Shown: piece after piece, positions 1-8,219 of the stretch | Position numbering within the stretch: the first letter of the stretch is position 1 | Layout of the letters: each line of letters begins with the position of its first letter | NCBI GenBank assembly: GCA_019310535.1 | Contig: JAFDED010000024.1 | Coordinates: 1-52,772, forward strand | DNA: 52,772 nt | Direction of reading: 5' to 3' | Origin: Deltaproteobacteria bacterium | Lineage (GTDB): Bacteria; Desulfobacterota; JAFDED01 | The notes under the pieces: generated by a model | Seen by the model: the letters and a program-made list of their open reading frames with translations, nothing else | What the model was told of the DNA's origin: nothing | Database searches by the model: none | Program-made: the position numbers and the translations under genes

Positions 1-108
1 AAAGCCTTGAGGCCAGCGAAGCTCAAAAAGCCTCTTCTCACAATCTTGTTCGGTTTGATATTTTTTCTGGAATTCCAGAAGGTTTGTTTCTTGATATGGC
101 TTTTTCAT
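1..108 (-). CDS. IS1595-like transposase, N-terminal end (runs off the window)
   Basis: Thirty-six codons read from an ATG at 108 to the left edge. The peptide begins MKKPYQETNLLEFQKKY and continues through CEKRLFELRWPQGF, which resembles the opening of IS1595-type DDE transposases, where a stretch like LRWPxGF stands just before the zinc-ribbon cysteines. A strong ribosome site (GGAGG, 5-7 nt upstream) supports the start. The catalytic part is outside the window, so intactness cannot be judged. It lies directly downstream of jag, where mnmE is common in related clusters, so an insertion has probably separated the two. The family call is from recollection of the motif. Confidence 0.6.
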   Translation of the reverse strand, partial: MKKPYQETNLLEFQKKYQTEQDCEKRLFELRWPQGF

Positions 109-126
109 ATGCCTACCTCCCTCCTC

Positions 127-167
127 CTGTATATTGTATGCCATAATTCAATAACTACAATATACAG
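127..167. promoter_or_regulatory. 11-bp perfect inverted repeat upstream of the transposase
   Basis: CTGTATATTGT (127-137) and its exact complement ACAATATACAG (157-167) are separated by 19 bp, just upstream of the transposase start on the minus strand. The arms are AT-rich and could be an operator or part of the element's end. No terminal inverted repeat or target duplication could be fixed, so the edge of the insertion sequence is only placed somewhere between about 168 and 242. Confidence 0.4.
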
Positions 168-242
168 TATTGGCTGAGCGAAGTCAATAGGCATATAAAT
201 TTTTATAGTTTTCGGATGGAAACTAAACTAAATGGCACATTC

Positions 243-974
243 TCACGGTTGTTCAAAATTCGTTGATTTTTTTGGGTAGATAATGATTTTACGAATAGTT
301 CCTTCTCCATGGCTCTTGGTTGTCAGTTGGGTGTCATTTTTCAGAGTAATGTGGACAATTCTTCGATCGTGGGGATTCATTGGCCCCATAATTACAGGCT
401 TGCGTATTTTTTTTGCCTTTTTCCCCATGCGCAGCGCCATCTCAGTGAGTGAATGGATGTGTTTTTCCCTGTATCCACTGGCATCGATGACAACTCTCTT
501 TCGGTCCTCGGGAAATCTATTGACGATTTTGTTGACGATGAACTGAAGCGCGTCAAGAGTTTGCCCATTTTTACCAATAAGGAGGCCTTCATTATCTCCG
601 TTAATGTCGAGTAGAATTGTTTCCTCATCTTTGATCACCTGGACCGATACAGAAAAACTAGCTTTGTTAAGAATTTCTTCCAGAGTTTCTTTGGCTTTCA
701 ATGCTTTTACACCGTAGGAATTTTCCGATGGCAAGGATTCTTCGTTCAACATGGATGTTGGACGTTTAAATATCAGTGATTCCCGATTTTCTTGTTGAGC
801 CATCTTTAATGAAACGAGAATGCGTGCATCTTTACCGCCAACCAGCCCAAAAATCCCTCTGTATCCATTTGTAATTACATTTATTTCTAGGTCTTTACTG
901 GTCACCCCGAGATCTTCGCAGGCTTTTCGTATTGCAAGATCTACAGTCTTTGCATGATATTCTTTGGGTTCCAC
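243..974 (-). CDS. jag: Jag/KhpB (EloR-type) RNA-binding protein
   Basis: A 243-residue cytoplasmic RNA-binding protein. It has an N-terminal Jag domain (about 1-55), a linker, a KH domain with the GKNG loop (LLIGKNGQTLDALQ, about 130-150) and a C-terminal R3H domain (MNPHDRRIVH, about 197-206). In other bacteria KhpB/EloR works in post-transcriptional control of envelope growth. The start is GTG with AGGAGG 7 nt upstream. It follows yidC by 24 bp on the same strand, the usual rpmH-rnpA-yidD-yidC-jag order. The next gene downstream is the transposase rather than the expected mnmE. Confidence 0.93.
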   Translation of the reverse strand: MEPKEYHAKTVDLAIRKACEDLGVTSKDLEINVITNGYRGIFGLVGGKDARILVSLKMAQQENRESLIFKRPTSMLNEESLPSENSYGVKALKAKETLEEILNKASFSVSVQVIKDEETILLDINGDNEGLLIGKNGQTLDALQFIVNKIVNRFPEDRKRVVIDASGYREKHIHSLTEMALRMGKKAKKIRKPVIMGPMNPHDRRIVHITLKNDTQLTTKSHGEGTIRKIIIYPKKSTNFEQP

Positions 975-998
975 GGTAAGCCTCCTTAAATAATATCA

Positions 999-2666
999 TC
1001 AAGAGGTGTATTTGTTAATGTAGAATTGCTGACCAATGGATAAGACATTGTTTACCAACCAGTAAATGACGAGTCCCGACGGAAAATTGAGGAACATAAC
1101 CGTAAAAACAACCGGCATGAGAAGCATTATTTTTGCCTGTGTAGGATCCCCGGTGGTTGGCGTCATCTTCTGCTGAAGGAACATGGAAGCGCCCATAATC
1201 AATGGTGTTATATATAAAGGGTCTTTAGATGAAAGGTCTGTTATCCATCCGTAATTTAGAATGGGAAGACTGGGTATAAACGGCGAGTGCCGAATCTCTA
1301 TGGAATATAACAGTGCCCGGTATAGAGCAAAAAACACTGGTATCTGGAGGATCATAGGAAGACACCCACCTAAGGGATTTACTTTATGGGTCTTATATAA
1401 ATGCCACATTTCACGGTTGATCTTTTCTTTGTCATTCTTATATTTCTCACGAAGCTTTGCCATTTTGGGTTGAATTTTTTGCATTTCTTTCATAGATTTA
1501 TAGCTTTTATGCGTCAGAGGATAAAAAATGATTTTTATGAGAATAGTCAAGAGAATGATGGCAATTCCCCAGTTGTGGGTATGTTTTTCCAGCCATTTCA
1601 ACACTATCAAGAGCGGGCGCGCTATGATATCGAACCATCCGTAATTCAAAGCTTTACTGAAATTATTGGGTACCAGGGCAAGCATACCCGATAATTTTGG
1701 GCCAAGATAAACATTTCCCTCGTAAGACTTCTTAACTCCGGGCGGCAAATCCACCTCGGGATAAACCAGAGTCGCGGTAAACCGATTATCATCTATTTTA
1801 TTAATTCGAACATACTGAGGACTTCCGTCCGTGGGGATCATTCCGTTGATAAAATATTTGTCTTCAAAAGCCACCCAGCCGATGGCCCCTGAAAATTCCT
1901 GTTGCTGTTTAATATCTTTAGGTTTGATTTCAGTACGTTTCCCATCCACGTAAACAGCAGGCCCAACAAATGCGTATCCTTGATCCAAACGCTCCTTCGA
2001 ATAAAACTCTTCCCAGGCCAGACCAAAACGCGTTCTGATTTCTGTTGCCGCTGTGTTTATTACATCGAAACGAAATGCAACGTTGTATCGGTCACCGCGA
2101 AAAGTAAATTTCTTTTCAATGCGCAAGTTCCCCGGCACTTCAGCAGAAAAAGTAAGCGTTCCTTCCTGGCTTCCATATAATTTGAGTTCTTCCTTATCTA
2201 CCGAGTATATGAGGTAACGATAGGAGTCAAAGAATTCCACCGGTGTAAAATCCAATGAACCGCCGTTTTTAACCATTTCAATGGGATACTTCTGAGAGTC
2301 ATCCAAATAACGCCGTAGGCGGCACGATTTAATTCTTCCGCCCTCTGTGGTGAAAACCGCTTCGAATACATCCGTGTTCACAACCACGTCTTTAATCGGT
2401 TCTTCTGGTTTAACGGCGGGGACCTGGGCCAGGGCCTGGGTGGTTCTCTCTCTTTGTGCGGTTTTGAAAAGGTTATCCTTAAGCTCTTTCCGGCTTTCTC
2501 TGGATGATGATTCGCTTGGAACAGTGTATTCAGATTCTTGCAGAACTTTTTGCTTTGATGTTTTTTGTTCCTTTTCTTTTTCAACTTGCGGTTTAACGAA
2601 AATGCTTTGATATGCAATTAATATTGCAAGTGAAAGAATTACTGCCAGCAATGCACGATGTTCCAT
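999..2666 (-). CDS. yidC: YidC membrane protein insertase
   Basis: A 555-residue inner-membrane insertase (Oxa1/Alb3 family) that inserts and folds membrane proteins with or without SecYEG. An N-terminal membrane segment (about 5-23) is followed by a charged linker, the large periplasmic beta-sandwich (about 85-340) and the five-helix insertase core (about 350-550). The core contains the cytoplasmic hairpin EMQKIQPKMAKLREKYK and the conserved stretch NPLGGCLPMILQIPVFFALY. The length fits Gram-negative YidC. It lies between yidD and jag, probably in one operon. Confidence 0.96.
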   Translation of the reverse strand: MEHRALLAVILSLAILIAYQSIFVKPQVEKEKEQKTSKQKVLQESEYTVPSESSSRESRKELKDNLFKTAQRERTTQALAQVPAVKPEEPIKDVVVNTDVFEAVFTTEGGRIKSCRLRRYLDDSQKYPIEMVKNGGSLDFTPVEFFDSYRYLIYSVDKEELKLYGSQEGTLTFSAEVPGNLRIEKKFTFRGDRYNVAFRFDVINTAATEIRTRFGLAWEEFYSKERLDQGYAFVGPAVYVDGKRTEIKPKDIKQQQEFSGAIGWVAFEDKYFINGMIPTDGSPQYVRINKIDDNRFTATLVYPEVDLPPGVKKSYEGNVYLGPKLSGMLALVPNNFSKALNYGWFDIIARPLLIVLKWLEKHTHNWGIAIILLTILIKIIFYPLTHKSYKSMKEMQKIQPKMAKLREKYKNDKEKINREMWHLYKTHKVNPLGGCLPMILQIPVFFALYRALLYSIEIRHSPFIPSLPILNYGWITDLSSKDPLYITPLIMGASMFLQQKMTPTTGDPTQAKIMLLMPVVFTVMFLNFPSGLVIYWLVNNVLSIGQQFYINKYTS

Positions 2667-2805
2667 TTAGCACAGTTCTCCTGTCATAACTTTTTTATTT
2701 ATATGAAATATATGAAATGAATTTCGTCTGTCCTCTTTTAAAAGTATCCTTTTCATTTTCATGATACGTTTTGCCGTGCGTTTGTGCATGAAGCCCACAA
2801 AGAGC

Positions 2806-3051
2806 CTAATTCGCAGGATCGTAGCCTCCAGGATGAAATGGATGGCATTTGAGAACCCGGATAATGGTGTAAAAGGTTCCTTTTATTGCCCCATGTTTCC
2901 TGATAACATCAATTGCATATTGTGAACACGAAGGGAAGAAACGGCATGAGGGGAGTTTCCATGGAGAAATCGCAATTTGATAGAATTGTATCAGAATGAT
3001 CAGAACCCAGGAGAAAAGTTTTTTTTCCCTGAATGACCTGCCATCAAACAA
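2806..3051 (-). CDS. yidD: YidD membrane protein insertion efficiency factor
   Basis: A small membrane-associated protein that assists YidC-dependent insertion. The family signatures CRFFPSCSQYA and HPGGYDPA are both present. The core begins at about FSWVLIILIQFYQIAISPWK. The frame stays open to an ATG at 3114, which would overlap rnpA by 115 bp. A TTG at 3051 (52-bp overlap) gives a more usual length and was chosen, but the exact start is uncertain. The gene sits between rnpA and yidC as in most bacteria. Confidence 0.85.
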   Translation of the reverse strand: MFDGRSFREKKLFSWVLIILIQFYQIAISPWKLPSCRFFPSCSQYAIDVIRKHGAIKGTFYTIIRVLKCHPFHPGGYDPAN

Positions 3052-3368
3052 CCTAAAATCTCCCTTGCGGCCTCTTGCATTTTTAAATCGTGAGATCCTT
3101 TTTTGGCGATACAAACAACATCAGTGGAATCAGGAAATTGTCTAAAATACACGCGGAATACTTCTCTGGTAATACGTTTCACACGATTTCGTTTCACAGC
3201 ACCGCCGATTTTCTTACTGGCGGTAACACCCAGTCTTCTGACCCCCAACCGGTTGGGTTCCTGGATCACAATATAATGCTTGCAGTGTTGTTTCTGGCCG
3301 CAATGCTGGACTCTCTGAAAGTCTCTACGATTTCGTAGCCTATGGCGCATCTGGAACGATGAGCACAT
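3000..3368 (-). CDS. rnpA: Ribonuclease P protein component
   Basis: A 122-residue basic protein that binds the RNase P RNA and helps mature tRNA 5' ends. The RNR signature is visible as KKIGGAVKRNRVKRITREVF (about 58-77). The N-terminus RLRNRRDFQRV is also typical. It lies 100 bp downstream of rpmH and overlaps yidD, so the three are probably co-transcribed. Confidence 0.94.
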   Translation of the reverse strand: MCSSFQMRHRLRNRRDFQRVQHCGQKQHCKHYIVIQEPNRLGVRRLGVTASKKIGGAVKRNRVKRITREVFRVYFRQFPDSTDVVCIAKKGSHDLKMQEAAREILGCLMAGHSGKKNFSPGF

Positions 3369-3470
3369 GGTACTCGTTGATCCATAATGTGCAAGCCGTG
3401 TAAAGGCGCACCGTTGTGCATTTTTACATCAATTCTTGCCGATCTTCTCTTCCTTGATTATAACCTGCAT

Positions 3471-3605
3471 CTAAACGGTGAGACTTTTTCTTCCCTTACG
3501 GCGTCTTCTCTGGATAACCTTTCTGCCGCTCTTTGTCTGCATTCGTTGAAGAAAACCGTGAGTTCTCTTTCTTCGAATATTACTGGGTTGATAGGTCCGC
3601 TTCAT
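3471..3605 (-). CDS. rpmH: 50S ribosomal protein L34
   Basis: Forty-four residues, starting [20 protein letters not shown] and ending [12 protein letters not shown], the almost invariant L34 sequence. Found by translating the minus strand directly. GAGGGA precedes the ATG by 5 nt. It is the first gene of the rpmH-rnpA-yidD-yidC-jag cluster. The flanking gene is a glycosyltransferase rather than dnaA, so the window gives no sign of an adjacent replication origin. Confidence 0.97.
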   Translation of the reverse strand: MKRTYQPSNIRRKRTHGFLQRMQTKSGRKVIQRRRRKGRKSLTV

Positions 3606-3679
3606 GTTGTCCCTCTGTGTTTGTGGGGCCCTGCAATTTGATAAATTTATTATTTATAAAGAAATATAATAACGTGATT

Positions 3680-3708
3680 ATTAAAGCATTTAAATATAAA
3701 TATGTCAA
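3680..3708 (-). promoter_or_regulatory. Sigma-70-type promoter of the rpmH cluster
   Basis: On the minus strand TTGACA (3708-3703) is followed after 17 bp by TTTAAT (3685-3680), a full -35 and a five-of-six -10 box. The predicted transcript starts about 70 nt before rpmH in a very AT-rich stretch. The rest of 3606-3911 shows nothing else recognisable. Confidence 0.7.
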
Positions 3709-3911
3709 GGATTTTTCAGCCTTTTGTTAATGCACTATGATTATGTCACCCCTCTTTAAATTCTGCTGAAACTCCTGGGTTAATATCATTGACACTTCGG
3801 AAGGGCTGTGCTATTCCAAAATAGTTTTTGCTTACGGATAAAAGGAAGTAAGCTGAACAATAGGGTTGGCAATGCCTGCCATTTATATAGCCCCGGTGGG
3901 TTATCACAACC

Positions 3912-5153
3912 GTGAAAGAGCTCATCGGGTGCAACCCACTTTACAGATGCTTTAAACTGCCATTGTTCCGGCTTGTATTGGCACCTGGCCGCTTGTGTGC
4001 GGAATATCCCGTAATCGGCCGCAAATTGACCCTCCCGAAAGGTTGTGTTCAAGCAATGTGGCTGCAAAAGCTCAAAAATTTTCTGATTTTTGTTCCCAAT
4101 GAAGACATGGACTTCGGACCGTGCACAGGTTTCCAGGTGTTGGCGCCTGAAGGGGGGAAGAATATACAGGTCATCATCAGCGTTATTGTGGTCAATTATA
4201 ACGGACGACACTTAATCGGAGATTGCCTGGATGCCCTCAGGAGGCAGACCTGTCAAAATTTTGAAATCATTGTGGTGGATAATGGCTCACGCGATGGCTC
4301 TGTTCCTTTCATCCAGGAGCGATACCCGGAAGTCAAAGTGATAGTGCTTCCAGCCAATTATGGGTATGCGCGAGCCGCTGATGTAGGCATTCAAGAGGCA
4401 ACGGGGAGCCTCATTTTTCTGTTGAACAACGATGCCTCCCCGGAGCCTTTATGCCTGGAGACTCTTGTCAAGGTCATGGAGGCGAACACCGAGGCCGGAT
4501 TCTGCGCAACACGCATGGTGTTGAGCGGTCGACCGGAACTACTGGACAGTGCCGGAGATGGATTCTCTGTATGCGGGGCTTCTTTCAAAAGGGGCCACCT
4601 TGAGTCAGTGGAGAAATTCATGGCCGATGAATGGGTCTTCGGCGCGTGCGGCGGAGCTGCATTGTATAGGCGGGAGATGCTCGCCGAAGTGGGATTGCTG
4701 GATGAAGCTTACTATATGGTTCATGAGGACTCGGACCTCAACATCAGGGCCCAGATGATGAACTATCCCTGCCTCTACGCCGCTGGAGCGGTGGTAGCCC
4801 ACCGGTGCAACGCCACTCTTTCAACTTACAGCGCCAGCTATGTCTATTTTACCCAGCGCAACGTGGAGCGCCTCTTTTTCAAGAACGTGCCCACAAGGCT
4901 GCTATGGAGGATGGCTCCGCGGCATATCCTTTATAATGTTCTGGGATTTTTCTACTTTTTGATGAGGGGAAAAGGCCTGGTGTTTTTCCAGGCCAAGTGG
5001 CATTTTTTGCGCGGCTGGAAGGAGTTGATGAAGAGCCGAAAGAAGCTCAAGAGCCTGAAGCGCATTGATGATGAAGCACTGTACGGCAAGTTCGAGAAAA
5101 ACTGGTTGATGCCCCGTATTCGAGTCAAGATGTTCAGAAAAAAATCAGTGTGA
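3912..5153 (+). CDS. Family 2 glycosyltransferase (rhamnosyltransferase-like)
   Basis: An inverting GT-A glycosyltransferase that probably adds a sugar to a lipopolysaccharide, capsule or similar glycan at the inner membrane. The domain starts at VISVIVVNYNGRHL (about residue 87), with DNGSRDGS, the metal-site region LLNNDASPEP and the acceptor-site motif HEDSDLNIRAQ. The C-terminus is basic and amphipathic (GWKELMKSRKKLKSLKR), suggesting membrane contact. The first 85 or so residues do not look like a known domain. Alternative starts are ATG 4056, ATG 4107 or GTG 4137, and the true start is probably one of these. No other glycan genes are adjacent. Confidence 0.85.
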   Translation: MKELIGCNPLYRCFKLPLFRLVLAPGRLCAEYPVIGRKLTLPKGCVQAMWLQKLKNFLIFVPNEDMDFGPCTGFQVLAPEGGKNIQVIISVIVVNYNGRHLIGDCLDALRRQTCQNFEIIVVDNGSRDGSVPFIQERYPEVKVIVLPANYGYARAADVGIQEATGSLIFLLNNDASPEPLCLETLVKVMEANTEAGFCATRMVLSGRPELLDSAGDGFSVCGASFKRGHLESVEKFMADEWVFGACGGAALYRREMLAEVGLLDEAYYMVHEDSDLNIRAQMMNYPCLYAAGAVVAHRCNATLSTYSASYVYFTQRNVERLFFKNVPTRLLWRMAPRHILYNVLGFFYFLMRGKGLVFFQAKWHFLRGWKELMKSRKKLKSLKRIDDEALYGKFEKNWLMPRIRVKMFRKKSV

Positions 5154-5297
5154 AATTATCTATTTGCAATGCAAAATTCGCATATTAATAGTATCATACA
5201 GATGATTTTAAAATAGAATTATCTGCTTTGATCAGCAACATATTGATCAACGATAGTACAGTCAAATTGCCGCCAATAATAGATGAAGGATGTTGTT

Positions 5298-5440
5298 GGG
5301 GTGGCCCGAACGACTTGTCGCCCGGGGCGCGAAGCGACAAGAGGTTTTGCCCGGTGCACCCCGCGCCCGGGAACCATTAAACGAGCCATGTACTGCCTCT
5401 TGTTGCTGCACAGCCCAGACAATAAATTGTATGAGCCACC
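5298..5440. repeat. Paired inverted copies of a hairpin repeat (family A), MITE-like
   Basis: Two copies of a roughly 45-bp unit face each other: 5298-5344 on the minus strand and 5396-5440 on the plus strand. Both run CCTCTTG, then GCTGC-like, then a palindrome with an AA loop, then GCCACC. Each outer end reads GGGGTGGC toward the interior, so the 143-bp piece resembles a miniature element with terminal inverted repeats. A third unit is at 26185-26228 and a related hairpin is at 49259-49292. The rest of 5154-5585 holds no convincing gene. Confidence 0.6.
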
Positions 5441-5585
5441 CCTCATGGAACCTGAATGCCATTAAGGTTTGGCCGGTACTTAATCACAGCTTTCGGTCCA
5501 ATGGGCAAGCAATAAGAATTTAATAAAAATCAAGCAATTAAAGTTTTATTTGCCGACCTGATAGGATAATCCTATAATGTAATGA

Positions 5586-5876
5586 ATGGGCACGATTCGA
5601 GAGGAAATCGCTGAGCTGATCCGGGAGCAACCCCGCTCTGCCAGGGAAATCTCAAAATTGATGAGTATTCAGGAAAAAGAGGTATACAACCATCTGCTTC
5701 ATATCGCCCGGTCGGCGGCAAGGAATGAGGTCTTTCGTGTTGACCCATCCCGGTGTATCGCCTGTGGGTACATATTCCACGGTCGTAACAGGCTTACCCG
5801 TCCCGGACGATGTCCGCGCTGCCGGGGACAGCGCATCACTAAGCCCTCTTTTTTCCTGGATTCAATACCATCTTAA
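5586..5876 (+). CDS. HTH/zinc-ribbon transcriptional regulator (COG3357-like)
   Basis: A 96-residue protein. The N-terminal half (IREEIAELIREQPRSAREIS, then KEVYNHLLHIARSA) looks like a winged helix. The C-terminal half is a zinc ribbon with two CxxC pairs, CIACGYIF and CPRCRG, ending RITKPSF. This fusion of an HTH with a zinc ribbon is a small family of predicted regulators; its target is unknown. The gene ends 22 bp before the convergent argS. Confidence 0.75.
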   Translation: MGTIREEIAELIREQPRSAREISKLMSIQEKEVYNHLLHIARSAARNEVFRVDPSRCIACGYIFHGRNRLTRPGRCPRCRGQRITKPSFFLDSIPS

Positions 5877-5898
5877 TGATTTTGATCGCTTTCACCAC

Positions 5899-7611
5899 TC
5901 ACATTCTTTCCAGTGTATCTATCCCCAGGCTTTGGAGACCTGTCTGCAGGATATTGCCGGTCAGCCGGCACAGGGAAAGACGGCTTTCCCGCAGCGGGCC
6001 TTCCGCTGTCAGCACCGGGCAGTCGCGCCAAAATAGGCTGAACCGCCGGGCAACACGGTACAGGGAGTCGCAGATGAGATGGGGAAAGCTTGTCTGTGCG
6101 GCCCGATGGAACGCCTCGGGGAATCGAGCCAATTCGCGGGCAAGGGTGTTCTCCGACGCATGCTCCAGCCGGAGCGGATTCCCGGTCGGCTGCCAACTCT
6201 CATCCCCCAGCTTCCTGAACAGAGAGCGGGTGCGGACAAGGGCGTACTGAAGGTAAGGTCCGGTGTTGCCGTCAAAAGAAAGCATCTTGTCCCAATCGAA
6301 GCGATAATCGCTGAGTCGGTTTTGCGACAGGTCTGCATAGATCACGGCGCCGATGCCGACCGCTCTGGCCACCCGCTGCGTCTCGCCTCCCAGTTTATCC
6401 TCCCGGTTACGGATGATCTCGGCCGCACGACGGTCCGCCTCGTCCAGCAGATTCTCCAGATAGACCGCCTTTCCTTCCCTTGTGCGGATGGGGCGGCCAT
6501 CAGGGCCCAGAATGGTTCCAAAACCGATATGCTCCAGCCGCATGCAGTAGCCCATTTTCCGGGCCACCGAAAAAAGTTGCCGAAAGTGGAGCGCCTGGCG
6601 GGAATCAACCACGTAAAGTATCCGGTGGGGCCGGAAGTGTTCATGACGATACTGGATGGTGGCGATGTCGGTTGTGGAATACATAAAGGCGCCATCCGAC
6701 TTCTGGACTATGTATGGATTGTCGGCCAGCTCCGGGTCGTCCTCGAAAAAGACGCAGATCGCTCCCTGACTCTCCCGCGCGATGCCTGACTTGAGAAGCC
6801 TATCCACCACCCCGGGAAGAAGGTCGTTATAGAAGCTCTCACCCAGGACCTCATCAAAATGGACACCCAGTCGCTGGTAAATTTTATCGTTTTCCTCCAG
6901 GGTGATCCGCACGAACTTCTCCCACAGTGCTCGATTCTCTCCATCCCCCGACTGGAGCTTGAACAATTCCCCCCGCGCCTCCTCCGCCACAGCTTCGTCT
7001 TTGTCCGCCAGGGTCACGGCCTGCTGGTAGATGCGCTCCAGCTCTTCCATCGGCCGTTGCGCAAGGGCCGATGGATCGGCGAATCTGCGAAATCCGAGGA
7101 TCAGCAGGCCGAATTGGGTGCCCCAGTCTCCCAGGTGGTTGTCCCCGATCACGTGGTGCCCTAAAAACCTGAGGATGCGGCAAAGGGCGTTTCCTATGAT
7201 GGTGGAACGCAGATGTCCCACATGCATGGTTTTAGCCACGTTGGGGCTGGAGTAGTCCACCACGATCCGTTCAACCGCCTCCGGGGGATCGATGCCCGCT
7301 CTGGTATCGGCGGCCACCTGGCCGAGGTACTGTTCCAGCCACTCCGTACGCAACCTGAGATTTATAAAGCCGGGGCCGGCCACCTCGGGCGGTTCGCACA
7401 TATCGCCCAGTTCCAGCGCTTTCGCCACCTGCTGAGCCATATCCCTTGGGTTTTGGCGCAACTGCTTGGCCAGCGAAAGAATGCCATTGATCTGGTAATC
7501 TCCAAATCTCTCGTCGGTCGCCGGGCGGACATCCCCGTAAGCTTCTTCCACGCCCAGTGCGGTACAGATGGTTTTAGTCGCCCGTTCTTCAAGATGCTGC
7601 AGGATATTCAT
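5899..7611 (-). CDS. argS: Arginyl-tRNA synthetase
   Basis: A 570-residue class I aminoacyl-tRNA synthetase charging tRNA-Arg. The N-terminal Add1 domain (about 1-85) is followed by the nucleotide-binding fold with the HIGH-equivalent HVGHLRST and NHLGDWGTQFG, the degenerate KMSKS region RPIRTREGKAVYLENLLDEA, and the alpha-helical anticodon-binding domain (about 450-570). The chosen ATG at 7611 has GGAG 6 nt upstream and gives MNILQHLEERATK. An upstream in-frame start at 7629 lacks a ribosome site. Confidence 0.96.
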   Translation of the reverse strand: MNILQHLEERATKTICTALGVEEAYGDVRPATDERFGDYQINGILSLAKQLRQNPRDMAQQVAKALELGDMCEPPEVAGPGFINLRLRTEWLEQYLGQVAADTRAGIDPPEAVERIVVDYSSPNVAKTMHVGHLRSTIIGNALCRILRFLGHHVIGDNHLGDWGTQFGLLILGFRRFADPSALAQRPMEELERIYQQAVTLADKDEAVAEEARGELFKLQSGDGENRALWEKFVRITLEENDKIYQRLGVHFDEVLGESFYNDLLPGVVDRLLKSGIARESQGAICVFFEDDPELADNPYIVQKSDGAFMYSTTDIATIQYRHEHFRPHRILYVVDSRQALHFRQLFSVARKMGYCMRLEHIGFGTILGPDGRPIRTREGKAVYLENLLDEADRRAAEIIRNREDKLGGETQRVARAVGIGAVIYADLSQNRLSDYRFDWDKMLSFDGNTGPYLQYALVRTRSLFRKLGDESWQPTGNPLRLEHASENTLARELARFPEAFHRAAQTSFPHLICDSLYRVARRFSLFWRDCPVLTAEGPLRESRLSLCRLTGNILQTGLQSLGIDTLERM

Positions 7612-7732
7612 CCCAAACTCCGTGAGCAATCACCCATGATCCGTGATGCGCCCCCATGTAATGCGTAATGCGAGAGAGTATGACCGGACTGGAAAATTAG
7701 CGGGGCTCAACCTGACCGGTTATCTGCATTGT

Positions 7733-7780
7733 GGAATAAGAAAAGAGGCGAACCCAATTCTCTCCCGTGGATTCACCTCT
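7733..7780 (-). terminator. Rho-independent terminator after the NifU-like gene
   Basis: Read on the minus strand, AGAGGTGAATCC and GGGTTCGCCTCT form a 12-bp stem with two G-T wobbles and a 13-nt loop, followed directly by a T-rich run (TTTTCTTATT). It lies between the NifU-like gene and argS, so it should separate their transcripts. The rest of 7612-7913 has no visible gene. Confidence 0.65.
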
Positions 7781-7913
7781 CAACGATCATCCATAACCTG
7801 GGTGTCCCTATGATTTCTTATTTTATCGAATTACCCCTCCATTCACCCCCGGGCCCTAAAATTATGGTTCACTCTACCCATGAAATCCATGGAGGTGAAG
7901 GACGTATCGTTTT

Positions 7914-8132
7914 TCAGACGGCGACCACCTCGGTGACCTCCGGGACCTTTTCTTTTAGGATGCGTTCAATGCCCTGCTTCAGCGTCATCTGGGACATGGG
8001 ACATCCCGCGCACGCACCCACCAGGCGGAGTTTGACAACTCCTTCATCAATCCCCACAAACTCGGCGTCTCCCCCATCTCGCTGAAGACTCACCCGTATT
8101 TCATCCAAAGCTGCTTTCACTTTTTTTTCCAT
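7914..8132 (-). CDS. NifU C-terminal-domain Fe-S scaffold protein
   Basis: A 72-residue stand-alone NifU C-terminal domain. It carries the cluster-binding CxxC in VGACAGCPMSQMT (Cys41, Cys44) and the usual opening LDEIRVSLQRDGGDAEFVGI. Such proteins hold and hand over [4Fe-4S] clusters in the cytoplasm. A purine-rich site GGAGGAAT precedes the ATG. It is followed by a clear terminator and appears to be a single-gene unit. Confidence 0.92.
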   Translation of the reverse strand: MEKKVKAALDEIRVSLQRDGGDAEFVGIDEGVVKLRLVGACAGCPMSQMTLKQGIERILKEKVPEVTEVVAV

Positions 8133-8219
8133 TGAAATTCCTCCTATCGCACATTAAAACCTGGTAGTTTCCAGGCTCCACTTTTCCGAAAGGCATGCAG
8201 TCCAACACGTCCGGGAGCA

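Noticed and set aside
3606..3911. Replication origin next to rpmH
   Set aside because: No DnaA boxes are seen and dnaA/dnaN are absent; only an rpmH promoter is supported.
3786..4211. Minus-strand frame of 141 codons at the start of the glycosyltransferase region
   Set aside because: No family resemblance or ribosome site; overlaps the uncertain N-terminal part of the plus-strand gene. Neither reading of this stretch is strong.
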